Assembly (NCBI GenBank): GCA_042576225.1
Contig: JBHPCA010000001.1
Coordinates: 1-64,000 of the forward strand
Source of the DNA: GWF2-30-66 sp042576225
Lineage (GTDB): Bacteria; Babelota; Babeliae; Babelales; Vermiphilaceae
Direction: 5' to 3'
DNA: 64,000 nt
Shown here in pieces: positions 33,548 through 41,396 of the stretch. The translations under genes and the position numbers were made by a program. The stretch's first letter is position 1, and the number at the start of each line of letters is the position of its first letter. Below the pieces are notes generated by a model, which worked only from the letters and a program-made list of their open reading frames with translations, was not told where the DNA came from and searched no databases.

Positions 33548-34573
33548 TTAATCTGTCCCTGTCTCTGTCTCACTTTCAGTTTCACTTTCTGTCGTTTCAT
33601 CCTGCCTGCCCGTCCCTTCGCTGAACTCAGGGTAAACCAAGGTTTTAACGAAGACGGGAGCCTGACGAAGGGCACGCTTACTTTGTGTTTCAAGTTCGGG
33701 CCTGCTTTTTCTCTCTAACTTTTTACCCTCTCTAAGCTCACGCCTTTGTTCTTGAGTAAGCTTTTTTTCTTCTTCATACGTTATTGCATTATTATTTTTG
33801 TTTTTCTTTTTACACATTTTTGGAAAATACTTATACAGAAAAAACGCAACAACAGGTGCTAGAAAGCTCAAAACTGGAGAAATACCCATGTTTGCAAGGG
33901 AATAACCTGCAGATCGCTCACATGCAGACGTATCTTTATTTTTCATAAAGTGGCAACAATCTGTCTGTGGTAATATAACCCCAGCAGAATCTGTCACATT
34001 TTTTGTGAAACAAAAAGTTTGGCCTTCTAACTGGATACCTGAATCAAGTAACGTTTTTTTTACTTGGCTGCAACTACTAAATACAAGATTCTCACCACCG
34101 TTTCTGCAATCAAGACGTAGAACCTCCAAGGTTGTACAATACTGATCTCCTGCCCAATCAATATCATATTCTTGGCATATCTCACATCGTTGCATTCCAA
34201 ACAATTTAGGCCCACAATAATCATAATACTTACCATCACAACCTGTAGCACTAAAAGCTGTTCTTGCTAAAAAAGCTACTACCAAAAATGATACCAAAGA
34301 TTTCTTATTGAATGGCGATATCATTGCCAGCCTCTGAGACCCCCGGCCATAAAGTCTTTCTACCTGATTCTTTTTGTTTTTTTGCTTTATCTCTTGTTTT
34401 TTTAATCTTTTTTTAAACTTGTTCCCCTTCAGGGAAAACTTATTCTTTCTATAACTTTCACGCTCATGTTTGCGTTTGCATCTAGAATCATTTCTCATAC
34501 AATTGGCAAACGGCACCACAAGAAGATTTATTGTTAGCGCAACCAATATTTTTGTGCAAATAAACTTTTGCAT
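33548..34573 (-). CDS. Cys-rich membrane protein with REP insert in its tail (paralogous family)
   Basis: A 341-aa family member. ATG at 34573 has AAAGGGCGAGAG upstream. The leader ends PFANC before MRN, departing from the usual Gly at +1. Basic region, hydrophobic segment at 91-108 (LVVAFLARTAFSA), shorter Cys-rich ectodomain (YDYCGP, RCEICQEYD, TDCCHF), transmembrane helix at 227-248. From CERSAGYSLANMGISPVLSF onward it is nearly identical to the gene at 32431, except for 18 extra residues (PVFVKTLVYPEFSEGTGR) in the tail, encoded by a REP-like insertion of 54 nt that keeps the frame. Function unknown. Confidence 0.78.
   Translation of the reverse strand: MQKFICTKILVALTINLLVVPFANCMRNDSRCKRKHERESYRKNKFSLKGNKFKKRLKKQEIKQKNKKNQVERLYGRGSQRLAMISPFNKKSLVSFLVVAFLARTAFSATGCDGKYYDYCGPKLFGMQRCEICQEYDIDWAGDQYCTTLEVLRLDCRNGGENLVFSSCSQVKKTLLDSGIQLEGQTFCFTKNVTDSAGVILPQTDCCHFMKNKDTSACERSAGYSLANMGISPVLSFLAPVVAFFLYKYFPKMCKKKNKNNNAITYEEEKKLTQEQRRELREGKKLERKSRPELETQSKRALRQAPVFVKTLVYPEFSEGTGRQDETTESETESETETGTD
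33605..33690. repeat. REP-like insertion inside a coding sequence
   Basis: Contains CCCTTCGCTGAACTCAGGG, ACGAAGACGGGAGCC and GCCTGACGAAGGGC within the tail of the family gene at 33548. The paralogue at 32431 has only the last of these cores at the equivalent site, which marks the insertion. Confidence 0.75.
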
Positions 34574-34616
34574 AACTCTCGCCCTTTCAGCGTAAAAATG
34601 TAAATATATAAAATTA

Positions 34617-34648
34617 AAATTAATAACAAGACTCCAAGTACAAACTCT
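34617..34648 (-). promoter_or_regulatory. Shared upstream motif (minus strand)
   Basis: Read on the minus strand this is GAGTTTGTACTTGGAGTCTTG followed by TTATTAAT, matching the motif at 17158 and 23568. It lies 44-75 nt upstream of the family gene starting at 34573. Confidence 0.4.
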
Positions 34649-34840
34649 ATACAACTCTTTTGGAAAAGGTAACAAAACAGGAACTTTCGTCAACTAATTT
34701 CCATATAGTTCGTCTTTAAAGTAGCTGGGCAAACACCAACTAATAATTGATAAGCAGCGTTTCTTTTTGTATAGTACACAGGAAAACTTATATACTTTTG
34801 GTTAAAAAATATTACAAAAACACAAAACAAAAGGGATGTC

Positions 34841-35134
34841 GTGAAAAAATACATAAATAGTCTGGCTTGCTTACTTATTTTTGCTTCTTGTAGCAGTTGG
34901 GGACAAACCGGTACAAAATTAAAAACAAAAAAACTAATAAAAAAGGGAACGGGAAAAATAAAAAAGGGAAAGTGCATACGCCTCAAAAGAACATGCAACA
35001 AAAAAGTATCCCCATGCCTCACAGCACTCTTAAAATGCCTATGTTTACTCGTGGTAGACTGCTACGAAAGCCAAATCAAACTTTACGAAGGTATTCCCAA
35101 AGAACATCGCTATCTTTTTTTTGCGCACCATTAG
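34841..35134 (+). CDS. Small secreted basic protein
   Basis: A 97-aa protein starting at GTG with AAAGGGATG just upstream. The signal peptide covers residues 1-21 (LACLLIFASCSSWGQ); FASC resembles but does not match a lipobox, so a lipoprotein is possible. The mature part is Lys-rich (KLKTKKLIKKGTGKIKKGK), then a short Cys-containing hydrophobic stretch (LTALLKCLCLLVVDC). No recognised domain. Layout (leader then basic stretch) recalls the membrane family to its left in miniature. Unknown function. Confidence 0.55.
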   Translation: MKKYINSLACLLIFASCSSWGQTGTKLKTKKLIKKGTGKIKKGKCIRLKRTCNKKVSPCLTALLKCLCLLVVDCYESQIKLYEGIPKEHRYLFFAHH

Positions 35135-35166
35135 ATAATTTTTTTATAAACCAGAAGGGAAAATTT

Positions 35167-35433
35167 ATGAAAAAACAGATAATATTTTTATATTTATGCA
35201 TGTTGTGCATACTTGCAAGCTACACAAACCCTATCTTTTGTGGGCCAAAGAAAAAGAATATAAAAAAGAAATTGCTACGAAAAAGAAAGGGCAATCAATA
35301 CAGCATATGCTCACGCAGAAAAGAAAAATGCAAAAAATGCTGCAATTGCGCGTTGTACACTTTTGGAGCACCAATTTTCTATATCCTATTTAAATTGTGC
35401 AAAATCGGGGAAAGTGTTCCAAACCCATACTAG
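35167..35433 (+). CDS. Small secreted Cys/Lys-rich protein
   Basis: An 88-aa protein, ATG preceded by AGAAGGGA; a longer overlapping frame from 34897 has no such site. The signal peptide ends NPIFC before GPKKK, the same small-residue/Gly/basic junction as the big family. A basic stretch (KNIKKKLLRKRKG), a Cys cluster (CSRRKEKCKKCCNC) and a weak C-terminal hydrophobic segment follow. It could be a minimal relative of the membrane family, lacking ectodomain and tail. It lies 32 nt after the previous small gene, likely one transcript. Unknown function. Confidence 0.55.
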   Translation: MKKQIIFLYLCMLCILASYTNPIFCGPKKKNIKKKLLRKRKGNQYSICSRRKEKCKKCCNCALYTFGAPIFYILFKLCKIGESVPNPY

Positions 35434-35548
35434 TATGAGAAAAATATATTAAAACTCTTTGCATTTATCAAAAATCGTGATAGAAACTATAGATCAAACG
35501 ATTGCACGTTTTTAATATTCTTATTTTCTAACTTCAAAAGGAGAAGCC

Positions 35549-36739
35549 ATGAAGAAAAAAATCTTGAGCTTATTTCAAATAAGTTTTTTGGGTCTTTTTT
35601 TACTTGTTACGCATAAAGTACATCTATTTGGAGAATGTATGCAAAATAGTATGGGAAATATTAGAAAAAATGAAAGTGTGAAATATAAAAACGTCTATTT
35701 TGTCATTTTAGCAGGGGGAAGTGGCACAAGACTCTGGCCGTTAAGTAGACAAAACAAGCCAAAACAGTTTCTTGCAGTTGGCAAAAGTAAAACATTGCTA
35801 GATCAAGCCATCGATAGAATTTGCAATCTAGTGCCTAAAGAGAATATCTGGATTAGTACCACTGAAAGACACAAGAAAAATATAGTGCGATACGTGGGAG
35901 ATAGAATTGGCAACATTGTGGTTGAACCAGGAATGCGTAACACAGCTCCGGCTATTTTGCTCGCCTGTTTAGAAATTCAAAAAGTTAACCCTGAAGCTTG
36001 CGTAATTTTCCTGCCCTCAGATCCATTTATTGAAGATCAAGAGAAGTTTGTGCAATATATGCATCAGGCGATACAATTTATGGAAAATAATAACAAGATC
36101 ACGCTGTTTGGCATCAAACCAACTTACCCTGCAACTGGATATGGATATATAGAGTTTGATACTGCAAATGGGTATGGGGATAATAATAATAATAATAAAA
36201 GCGCGCCGTATCCGGTATTACAGTTTCATGAGAAGCCGAAGCTAAGCGTTGCAAAAGAGTATATCAAAAAAGATAATATGGTCTGGAATATTTGTACGTT
36301 TTGTGGAAAGTGTCATGTATTTGTCAAAGAATTTGAAAAGTATGCACCAGATATTTTACAAGGTGTGAGAGATTATGTAAATGGAGTTGGGGATTACAAC
36401 GAGGTAAGAAAAGATTCTATCGATTATGCGATAATGGAAAAAAGTAAAAATACGTGTGTTATTCCGGCAGATTTTCCTTGGTGCGATGTAGGCAATATAG
36501 AAGTATTTTTGACAATACAAAAACAGCATATGCAACTTAAAGAGAACACAGTTTCTGTAGATTCTAAAAATAATCTGGTAAACGTAAAAGACAAGCTTGT
36601 GGCACTGGTTGGTGTAGATAATCTTTGTGTTGTTGAGGCTGACGGTATACTATTGGTAACCAGAAGAGATAAAGCTGAGCAGGTAAAACAAATTGTACAA
36701 AAATTAAAAGAAGATAGTAATAATTCTGAGTACTTATAG
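35549..36739 (+). CDS. manC: Mannose-1-phosphate guanylyltransferase with N-terminal signal peptide
   Basis: A 396-aa enzyme making GDP-mannose from GTP and mannose 1-phosphate. The pyrophosphorylase signature AGGSGTRLWPLSR begins at residue 55, with NKPKQF, EPGMRNTAPA, LPSDPFI, ATGYGYIE, EKPKL and the C-terminal DVGN region, as in ManC/Cpg proteins. It is unusual in carrying a 30-residue hydrophobic leader (ILSLFQISFLGLFLLVTHKV). The strong site AAAAGGAGAAG directly before the ATG at 35549 shows that the leader is translated. A run of Asn (GDNNNNNKS) interrupts the middle. GMD starts 1 nt inside its stop codon. It feeds the GDP-fucose steps downstream. Confidence 0.87.
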   Translation: MKKKILSLFQISFLGLFLLVTHKVHLFGECMQNSMGNIRKNESVKYKNVYFVILAGGSGTRLWPLSRQNKPKQFLAVGKSKTLLDQAIDRICNLVPKENIWISTTERHKKNIVRYVGDRIGNIVVEPGMRNTAPAILLACLEIQKVNPEACVIFLPSDPFIEDQEKFVQYMHQAIQFMENNNKITLFGIKPTYPATGYGYIEFDTANGYGDNNNNNKSAPYPVLQFHEKPKLSVAKEYIKKDNMVWNICTFCGKCHVFVKEFEKYAPDILQGVRDYVNGVGDYNEVRKDSIDYAIMEKSKNTCVIPADFPWCDVGNIEVFLTIQKQHMQLKENTVSVDSKNNLVNVKDKLVALVGVDNLCVVEADGILLVTRRDKAEQVKQIVQKLKEDSNNSEYL

Positions 36740-37872
36740 TGAAAAAAGCACTAATCACAGGCGTAACGGGGCAAGATGGGGCCTATCTGTCAGAATTTTT
36801 GATACACAAGGGGTACCAAGTACACGGTATCAAAAGACGATCATCCTCTTTTAATACAGGCCGGATAAACCATCTGTTTCAGGATGAGCATGAAAATTTT
36901 AATCGGCAGTTTATTTTGCACCATGGCGACTTGACCGATGCGACAAACCTGATACGCATTATCCAGGAGGTGCAACCGGATGAAATTTATAATCTGGCTG
37001 CACAAAGTCATGTTGCCGTTTCGTTTGACACTCCTGAGTACACAGCACAAGCAGACGCACTAGGCACACTACGCATTTTGGAAGCAATACGTATCTTAAA
37101 GCTTGAGAATAAAACGAAATTTTATCAGGCTTCTACAAGTGAACTATATGGCAATGCAAGTGAAATACCACAAAATGAATGTACGCCATTTGCACCGCGA
37201 TCGCCATACGCAGCAGCAAAACTATACTCATACTGGATAACTATAAACTACAGACAAGCGTACAATATATTTGGGTGTAACGGGATTTTATTTAATCACG
37301 AATCGCCAAGACGGGGCGAAACATTTGTCACCAGAAAAATTACACGGGCCGTTGCCCGCATAAAACATGGCCTGCAAAAAACTTTGCACCTGGGAAACTT
37401 GAACGCAAAACGTGACTGGGGACATGCGCAGGATTACGTTGAGGCGATGTGGCTCATGTTGCAACAAGAAACCCCTGAGGATTATGTAATCGCAACTGGG
37501 CAAACGCACTGCGTCAGAGAGTTTACTAAACTTGCATTTGCACAAGCAGGCATAGAAATTGAATGGTTTGGTTCAGGGTTGCAAGAAAAAGGCTTTGATA
37601 AAAAAACCGGCATCCCCCTTGTGCTTGTACACCCAAGATATTTCAGACCCACAGAAGTTAATTTGTTAGTTGGTGATGCGAGCAAGGCGCATAAAGAACT
37701 TAACTGGCGACCAAAAATTACTTTTCATGAGTTAGTAAAACTTATGGTAGAAAGTGACTGTAAGAAAGTTGAGAAAAAGTTATATAGAAATAAAAATGAG
37801 ATAAAAAATAAGATGGGATCTAAAGTAGCGAAAAACCCATTTGTAAGTAAAAAGATAACACGAATTCGATAA
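36739..37872 (+). CDS. gmd: GDP-mannose 4,6-dehydratase
   Basis: A 377-aa short-chain dehydrogenase/reductase that turns GDP-mannose into GDP-4-keto-6-deoxymannose. Seen: NADP-binding TGVTGQDGAYLSEFL at 8-22, RRSSSFNTGRI, STSELYG, and the catalytic YAAAK with Tyr157 and Lys161, plus GNLNAKRDWGHA and HPRYFRPTEV. The GTG start overlaps the ManC stop (TAGTG), so the two are translationally coupled. No signal peptide. The last 30 residues are Lys-rich and extend beyond the core. Rhamnose or perosamine pathways also use Gmd, but the nearby GDP-fucose synthase fixes the branch. Confidence 0.93.
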   Translation: MKKALITGVTGQDGAYLSEFLIHKGYQVHGIKRRSSSFNTGRINHLFQDEHENFNRQFILHHGDLTDATNLIRIIQEVQPDEIYNLAAQSHVAVSFDTPEYTAQADALGTLRILEAIRILKLENKTKFYQASTSELYGNASEIPQNECTPFAPRSPYAAAKLYSYWITINYRQAYNIFGCNGILFNHESPRRGETFVTRKITRAVARIKHGLQKTLHLGNLNAKRDWGHAQDYVEAMWLMLQQETPEDYVIATGQTHCVREFTKLAFAQAGIEIEWFGSGLQEKGFDKKTGIPLVLVHPRYFRPTEVNLLVGDASKAHKELNWRPKITFHELVKLMVESDCKKVEKKLYRNKNEIKNKMGSKVAKNPFVSKKITRIR

Positions 37873-37907
37873 TTCAGGATCCTTGAAATTTACCTACTGG
37901 AAATAAT

Positions 37908-38052
37908 TTTTTCTTCCGTTCGTCCTGAGCTTGTCGAAGGATGTAAAAATTCATGAAAATTTAAAAGATGTTTTTAGAAATGATTTTTACCAGATTTTTG
38001 TATTATAAGGATTTTAGATCCTTCGACAAGCTCAGGACGAACGGAAGAAGGA
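37908..38052. repeat. REP-like inverted repeat pair between gmd and fcl
   Basis: Arms at about 37908-37944 (ttcttccgttcgtcctgagc, then ttgtcgaaggat) and 38015-38052 (the complement) are near perfect over roughly 37 nt, with a 70-nt AT-rich centre. This is the cleanest pair in the window. It separates two genes of one pathway. Confidence 0.85.
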
Positions 38053-38141
38053 ATACATCTGTCAGTACTTTTCAGAGATTTCGAATTATCACTTTCACAC
38101 TAAAGTAAAAAGAGCTATAAGCACGAAAAGCAAAGTTGAAA

Positions 38142-39077
38142 ATGAAGCTAGATTCAAAGATTTATGTCGCTGGACACAAAGGGCTTGTAGGCTCAGCAAT
38201 TACCAGAGAACTCAAAAAAATGGGCTTTACAAATATTGTAACCAGAAGCTCAAAAGAGCTGGACTTGAGAGATCAAAAACAGGTAGAGCTATTTTTCCAG
38301 CAGGAACAACCGAAGTTTATATTTTTGGCTGCTGCAAAAGTTGGGGGCATTAAAGCAAATAACGATTACCCTGCGGATTTTATTTATGATAATTTAATGA
38401 TCCAAACAAATGTTATTCAAAACGCATATAAATATGGCGTTAAAAAACTTTTATTTTTAGGTTCATCTTGTATCTACCCAAAAATGTGTCCGCAACCAAT
38501 CAAAGAAGAATATTTACTCACCGGCGCTCTTGAACCAACAAATGACGCGTACGCAATTGCAAAAATTGCCGGCATCAAAATGTGCCAATCATACAACAAA
38601 CAATATGGGACACAATTTATTGCTTGCATGCCCACAAACCTGTATGGCCCACATGACAATTTTAACCCGATCACCTCACATGTTATGCCTGCATTACTTC
38701 GCAAATTTTATGAAGCAAAAAAAGAGAACAAACCACATGTCACTATCTGGGGAAGCGGCAGCCCATATAGAGAGTTTTTGCACGTTAACGATCTGGCAAA
38801 GGGCTGCATATTTTTAATGCAAAATTATAACGGCCAAAAAATTGTCAATATTGGCACAGGGCTTGACTTAACTATCAAAGATTTGGCGCTTACGATTAAA
38901 AACATAATTGGCTACCAAGGCAAGCTTGTATTCGACACAAGTAAACCTGATGGCACGCCTAAAAAGCAACTTAATATCGATAGAATCAGGCAGTTGGGCT
39001 GGTCGCCGACCATATCGCTTGTAGATGGGATCAAAAGCACGATCCAATGGTGCGTAAAAAACAAAATTTTTGATTAA
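38142..39077 (+). CDS. fcl: GDP-L-fucose synthase
   Basis: A 311-aa SDR epimerase/reductase that converts GDP-4-keto-6-deoxymannose to GDP-L-fucose. Seen: VAGHKGLVGSAI nucleotide-binding loop, LGSSCIYPKMCPQPI, catalytic YAIAK (Tyr137, Lys141), MPTNLYGPHDNF and GSGSPYREFLHVND, all standard for WcaG/Fcl. ATG at 38142 is taken rather than a TTG 6 nt before; the ribosome site is weak in either case. No leader peptide, so it is cytoplasmic. With ManC and Gmd it completes a GDP-fucose route, which supplies the GT11-like transferase at 55.7 kb. Confidence 0.92.
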   Translation: MKLDSKIYVAGHKGLVGSAITRELKKMGFTNIVTRSSKELDLRDQKQVELFFQQEQPKFIFLAAAKVGGIKANNDYPADFIYDNLMIQTNVIQNAYKYGVKKLLFLGSSCIYPKMCPQPIKEEYLLTGALEPTNDAYAIAKIAGIKMCQSYNKQYGTQFIACMPTNLYGPHDNFNPITSHVMPALLRKFYEAKKENKPHVTIWGSGSPYREFLHVNDLAKGCIFLMQNYNGQKIVNIGTGLDLTIKDLALTIKNIIGYQGKLVFDTSKPDGTPKKQLNIDRIRQLGWSPTISLVDGIKSTIQWCVKNKIFD

Positions 39078-39100
39078 TATGCCCAAAAAGCAGAAAAAAC

Positions 39101-39128
39101 TTGTCTATTTGTAAAATTTTGATATACT
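39101..39128 (+). promoter_or_regulatory. Candidate promoter of the ankyrin gene
   Basis: TTGTCT (39101-39106) and TATACT (39123-39128) are 16 nt apart, with TATATATAAT beyond. This leaves a long leader of about 250 nt that contains repeats. Confidence 0.4.
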
Positions 39129-39154
39129 GTATATATAATGGTAAAAATAGCGAG

Positions 39155-39350
39155 TAAAATAGCGCTACGCGCCAATGGTGCTACGCACCAATGGTGCTAA
39201 ATAGTGCGTATTAAAAAATAATGTAATTAAATCCGTCTTCGCCAAGGTGCAGTTTATCCTGAGCCTGTCGAAGGGACGGACGCCACGCCTGTCCTGAGCC
39301 CGCCGAAGGGGCTTTCATCCCCGAATCAAAGATTCGGAGTATTAAGACGA
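39155..39350. repeat. Short tandem repeat and REP-like cluster in 305-nt gap
   Basis: The gap 39078-39382 has no gene. At about 39158-39200 the unit gctacgc(g/a)ccaatggt is repeated in tandem. From about 39228 to 39320 follow REP-like cores CGTCTTCGCCAAGG, TCCTGAGCCTGTCGAAGGGA and TCCTGAGCCCGCCGAAGGGG, all upstream of the ankyrin gene's ribosome site. Confidence 0.65.
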
Positions 39351-39382
39351 AGCGAAATAATACAATTAAGGAGGTTGTCCCC

Positions 39383-40990
39383 ATGAAAAAGGTAAACAAA
39401 AATATAAGTAAAAAATTTTTAGTTTTTGGTGTTTTTGCATCAATACTCTTACTATATGGCACACATAGTTTCCCTATGAAGAAGTTTCTTGGCACATTTT
39501 TTCCAGAAGAAAAATATCCTCTGCATAAAGCGTGTGAAAAAAACAACACCAAAAAGTTTAAAGTTTTGGCACAAAAATATCTAAAATCAAACGTATATGC
39601 CTATAAAATCAAAGAGTTCGATCAAATAGGCATTACACCTTTGCATATCGCCTGCGCAATGGGAAACTTGGAAATAGTAAGATATATTTTAGAGAAAAAT
39701 CCTGAACTTGCTCAGACAAAAACCAAAAAATACGAATATACACCTTTGCATTGCGCATGCATATCTGGAAAAATGGATATCATTATGTATCTTATAGGAA
39801 CACACAAGGTTAAAATAAACGTCAGTTCAATCCCCGAGGACACCTTTCATAAGAAAATTTTCAAGACATGTGAAGTTATGATAAACTTCCACAACGAACG
39901 CGGAAAAACGCCAATGGAGCTTGCAAAAAAAGCCAAACAAAAAGAAGTGGTAAAGTTCTTGGAACAGGTAATAAAAAGCAAGAAAAAAAGATTAATGGAA
40001 ATCTGCAAAACAGGCAGCCTTAAAGACTTTAAAAAAATAACACAAGAGTTAGCATTAGAACACATGAGTTCCCAATATCTAGAATTAGCTTATAAAAATA
40101 AAAAGCTTAACCTCTTTTCCTATATCTTACAGTTCCCGATCAATATAAAATGTACAAAATATAAAATATTTTGCCTCGCATGCAAAAACAATCAAACAAA
40201 GTTTATAAAACGGATAGAAAAAAAAGCTTTAAACTCTGAACTCCTATTACCTTATGCCTGTAGTCATGGCTACATAGAAGCCTGCAAATATTTTTTTAAA
40301 AAATTTGAACATAATATAAATAAAACATACGGAAGCAGCAAAGAAACACCTCTTTATACTGCATGTAGTAATGCGCAATTAGAAACAGTAAAATATTTTA
40401 TAATGGAGCATGGAGCCGACGTTACTATTGCAAATCGCTACAAAATGGCCCCTATTGAGACTATTTTTCTCTCCATGGAAAAAAAATTCAAGAAAAAAAA
40501 ATACACAAATGAAGATTTTAAGATAGCCAAAATACTTCTGGAAAATGGCGCAACTATGAAGCAAGAATACATAAATGAGATCTCTCACAAAAAAACTAGA
40601 AAAATACTCCAGACAGCGCATGATTATCATAACTGCAAAACAAGGCAGGAAAAGATCAATCTCATTATTAACACATCTAACGATAAACAAGTGCAACAAC
40701 TACTCATACGAATAGCCTTTGGCGACCTTCAAAAACTTTTTAAAAAAATAGCGCCAGTTGAAGCAGATATTTTCTTGCAAATCTACAAAAATAAAAAGAT
40801 AGATATTAGATCAGCACTTCATGTAAACAGAAAAGAAGATATTTTAGAGTTTATCAAGTTGGTTTTAGTGAAAAAAGAAAACATTTTTCCAAAAAAACTA
40901 CGATTGCTTCCTAAAATATTAAGTTTTCGATTCAAACAGAATCTACGCAACAATAAATTGTATGATATAACTATCTCGTGCCAGAATTAA
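39383..40990 (+). CDS. Secreted ankyrin-repeat protein
   Basis: A 535-aa protein with a strong ribosome site (AAGGAGG) and an N-terminal signal peptide or anchor at residues 11-28 (FLVFGVFASILLLYGTHSF). Ankyrin repeats are clear at about 50-135 (YPLHKACEKNN, TPLHIACAMGNLEIVRYILEK, TPLHCACISGKMDIIMYLI) and again at about 315-400 (TPLYTACSNAQLETVKYFIMEHGADV). The middle has degenerate repeats. The C-terminal 120 residues form a separate helical Lys-rich region without a recognised fold. It is expected to bind protein partners, probably in the host after export. No enzymatic motif. Confidence 0.82.
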   Translation: MKKVNKNISKKFLVFGVFASILLLYGTHSFPMKKFLGTFFPEEKYPLHKACEKNNTKKFKVLAQKYLKSNVYAYKIKEFDQIGITPLHIACAMGNLEIVRYILEKNPELAQTKTKKYEYTPLHCACISGKMDIIMYLIGTHKVKINVSSIPEDTFHKKIFKTCEVMINFHNERGKTPMELAKKAKQKEVVKFLEQVIKSKKKRLMEICKTGSLKDFKKITQELALEHMSSQYLELAYKNKKLNLFSYILQFPINIKCTKYKIFCLACKNNQTKFIKRIEKKALNSELLLPYACSHGYIEACKYFFKKFEHNINKTYGSSKETPLYTACSNAQLETVKYFIMEHGADVTIANRYKMAPIETIFLSMEKKFKKKKYTNEDFKIAKILLENGATMKQEYINEISHKKTRKILQTAHDYHNCKTRQEKINLIINTSNDKQVQQLLIRIAFGDLQKLFKKIAPVEADIFLQIYKNKKIDIRSALHVNRKEDILEFIKLVLVKKENIFPKKLRLLPKILSFRFKQNLRNNKLYDITISCQN

Positions 40991-41286
40991 TTCCAATTAT
41001 TCCAGAAAGGTAGGCGTGTAACTTGAACCTTGCACCCAGAAAGCCAGAATAACGTTTTTAAAAGAGTCCCTGCAATGCACTCTGAAAGTTTCGCTCTCAC
41101 CCCTTTTTGCGTCTGCCCTTTTTGCAGCTTTTGGCTAAACCTAATACACTTGGCCAAGTCTGCTTCTTTACCACACATCTTCTTAGAAAGATTTATTTTA
41201 TTCACTTTATGATCTTTTTTCATAGCATACGAAAATGAAAACATAAACAAACTACATATAAATAATAATTTTATCGTATTTCTCAC
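40987..41286 (-). CDS. Small secreted protein of unknown function
   Basis: A 99-aa protein with a clear signal peptide (MRNTIKLLFICSLFMFSFSYA, cleavage after SYA). GTG start with GGAGAAACT upstream. The mature part is basic with four Cys (MCGKEADLAKCIRFSQKL; SECIAGTLLKTLFWLSGC). No domain recognised. It overlaps the end of the ankyrin gene by 4 nt in convergent orientation. Confidence 0.55.
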   Translation of the reverse strand: MRNTIKLLFICSLFMFSFSYAMKKDHKVNKINLSKKMCGKEADLAKCIRFSQKLQKGQTQKGVRAKLSECIAGTLLKTLFWLSGCKVQVTRLPFWNNWN

Positions 41287-41396
41287 AGTTTCTCCAATAA
41301 TTTATGCCCAATTTTAAATTTAAAAATTAAGTTGACTAAGCTCAACACTATGCTAGTTTTTCTTATAAATTTAAGTAATTTCTAATAAAAAGGATA

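Noticed and set aside
32431..33693. Longer N-terminal extensions of the family genes (up to 33693 and 34693)
   Set aside because: They begin before the family-typical leader, overlap neighbouring genes and lack ribosome sites.
17221..34573. Possible lipobox (FANC, IVNC, FAHC before Gly) making the family lipoproteins
   Set aside because: The -1 and -3 residues do not fit [LVI]-[ASTVI]-[GAS]-C, and Cys is replaced by Ala, Ser or Gly in several members, which suits signal peptidase I.
41332..41354. Promoter TTGACT...TATGCT before the first GT32-like gene
   Set aside because: The spacing is only 11 nt, too short for a sigma-70-type promoter.
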